This document shows positions 63,620 to 64,000 of a stretch of 64,000 bases of DNA, one piece after another. The notes beneath the pieces were generated by a model, which saw only the letters and a program-made list of their open reading frames with translations, had not been told where the DNA came from and did no database searches. The position numbers and the translations under genes are program-made. Each line of letters opens with the position of its first letter. The stretch's first letter is position 1. The DNA lies in NCBI RefSeq assembly GCF_003461955.1, contig NZ_QTYB01000003.1, positions 62,001 to 126,000 of the forward strand. The letters run 5' to 3'. Origin of the DNA: Ruminococcus sp. AM36-2AA. GTDB taxonomy: Bacteria; Bacillota; Clostridia; Lachnospirales; Lachnospiraceae.

Positions 63620-64000
63620 TTAATATAACGAGATCACAGACTGCCGGTCCACGATCTCAACATCCAGGGCAGGCTGGCAGGAGGAGCTGACAGAGCCGGT
63701 GCGGATCTTTTCCAGGAGAAGACTGGTGGCAAGGAGTGCTTTCTGGGGGATGTTCTGGGAGACGGAGGTCAGCTTGGGCAGAGTGTACTGGCACAGTGTC
63801 AGGTTATCATATCCGATCACAGAGAGATCCACAGGGATGCGGTAGCCGCCCAGGCGGGCACCTTCCATAATTCCGATAGCACAGATATCTGCCGTAGTTA
63901 CCGCAGCGGTAACTGGAGAGTTGTTGGATGCGATCTCACGGCCGGCCTGGATACCGCCCTCGTAGGAAGGAGAGTACTTATAAACGTAATCCGGGTTAAA
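63620..64000 (-). CDS. LacI-family regulator, C-terminal part
   Basis: 126 codons of a LacI/GalR regulator running off the window; the DNA-binding start lies beyond 64000. Periplasmic-binding-protein-like landmarks: AAVTTADICAIGIMEGARLGGYRIPVDLSVIGYDNLTL and LTSVSQNIPQKALLATSLLLEKI, ending VDRQSVISLY. Typical of sugar-responsive repressors. Target genes are not in view. Confidence 0.9.
   Translation of the reverse strand, partial: FNPDYVYKYSPSYEGGIQAGREIASNNSPVTAAVTTADICAIGIMEGARLGGYRIPVDLSVIGYDNLTLCQYTLPKLTSVSQNIPQKALLATSLLLEKIRTGSVSSSCQPALDVEIVDRQSVISLY

Overview
The window reads as chromosome from an anaerobic, spore-forming Lachnospiraceae-type Firmicute; a Blautia or Ruminococcus-like genus is my inference from protein style. 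It carries a spoIIID gene, a str operon (rpsL-rpsG-fusA-tuf), a bgl-type PTS operon under LicT control, strong AGGAGG ribosome binding sites, and low-to-moderate GC.

Layout. 1-4.1 kb: the end of a long type I CRISPR array (35 repeats visible), then cas4-cas1-cas2. 4.3-14.9 kb: ordinary core genes. These are a HisC-like aminotransferase, a ketopantoate-reductase-like protein, a GDT1/TMEM165 exporter behind a yybP-ykoY-type Mn riboswitch, an AraC regulator facing a MATE pump, spoIIID, a tandem-ACT protein, a candidate structured RNA, a YfhO-like membrane protein and a flavodoxin-fold reductase. 15-19.7 kb: rpsL, rpsG, fusA and tuf. 19.66-30.34 kb: an integrative mobilizable element of about 10.6 kb inserted in the 3' end of tuf. 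It duplicates the last 54 bp of tuf (53/54 identical) and the tuf terminator. It carries an integrase, an Xis-like protein, an XRE repressor with palindromic operators, a CHC2/VirE replication pair, a MobV relaxase with an oriT-like leader, TnpV, MarR+MATE cargo, and a broken ATPase module. 30.5-33.5 kb: decaying genes (an ATP-binding-protein remnant, a truncated MATE, a histidine kinase remnant) and a SUKH-type protein.

33.5-42.9 kb: a hairpin-rich intergenic region, then a complete Wadjet anti-plasmid operon (jetABCD, the DUF2397/DUF2398/TIGR02680/DUF2399 type), with a membrane-anchored EEP-family enzyme coupled to its last gene by a 4-bp overlap. 43.1-44.1 kb: an in-frame chimera of the N-terminal half of EtfB and the C-terminal half of an integral membrane protein. 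44.2-48.8 kb: a beta-glucoside operon (licT, PTS IIBCA, 6-phospho-beta-glucosidase) with two LicT-type RNA antiterminators. The second overlaps a hairpin that covers the ribosome binding site. 48.9-53.3 kb: a GGDEF protein, an ECF sigma/anti-sigma pair with an autoregulatory-looking promoter, an Spx/ArsC-family protein and a YitT-family protein. 53.4-58.3 kb: an AT-rich island with a BcgI-like restriction-modification pair and a DUF4143 ATPase. 58.4-64 kb: an NCS2 purine permease, small proteins, a secreted Big_2 protein, an aldo/keto reductase interrupted by an in-frame TGA behind a MerR-type promoter, and the 3' end of a LacI-family regulator.

Three defence systems sit within 60 kb (CRISPR-Cas adaptation genes, Wadjet, restriction-modification), next to a mobile element whose own cargo includes a broken ATPase module. 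The least expected observations are the tuf-integrated element with its paired end repeats, the EtfB-membrane chimera, the EEP enzyme coupled to Wadjet, the RBS-masking antiterminator, and an unassigned structured RNA with its own promoter and terminator at 11.2 kb.
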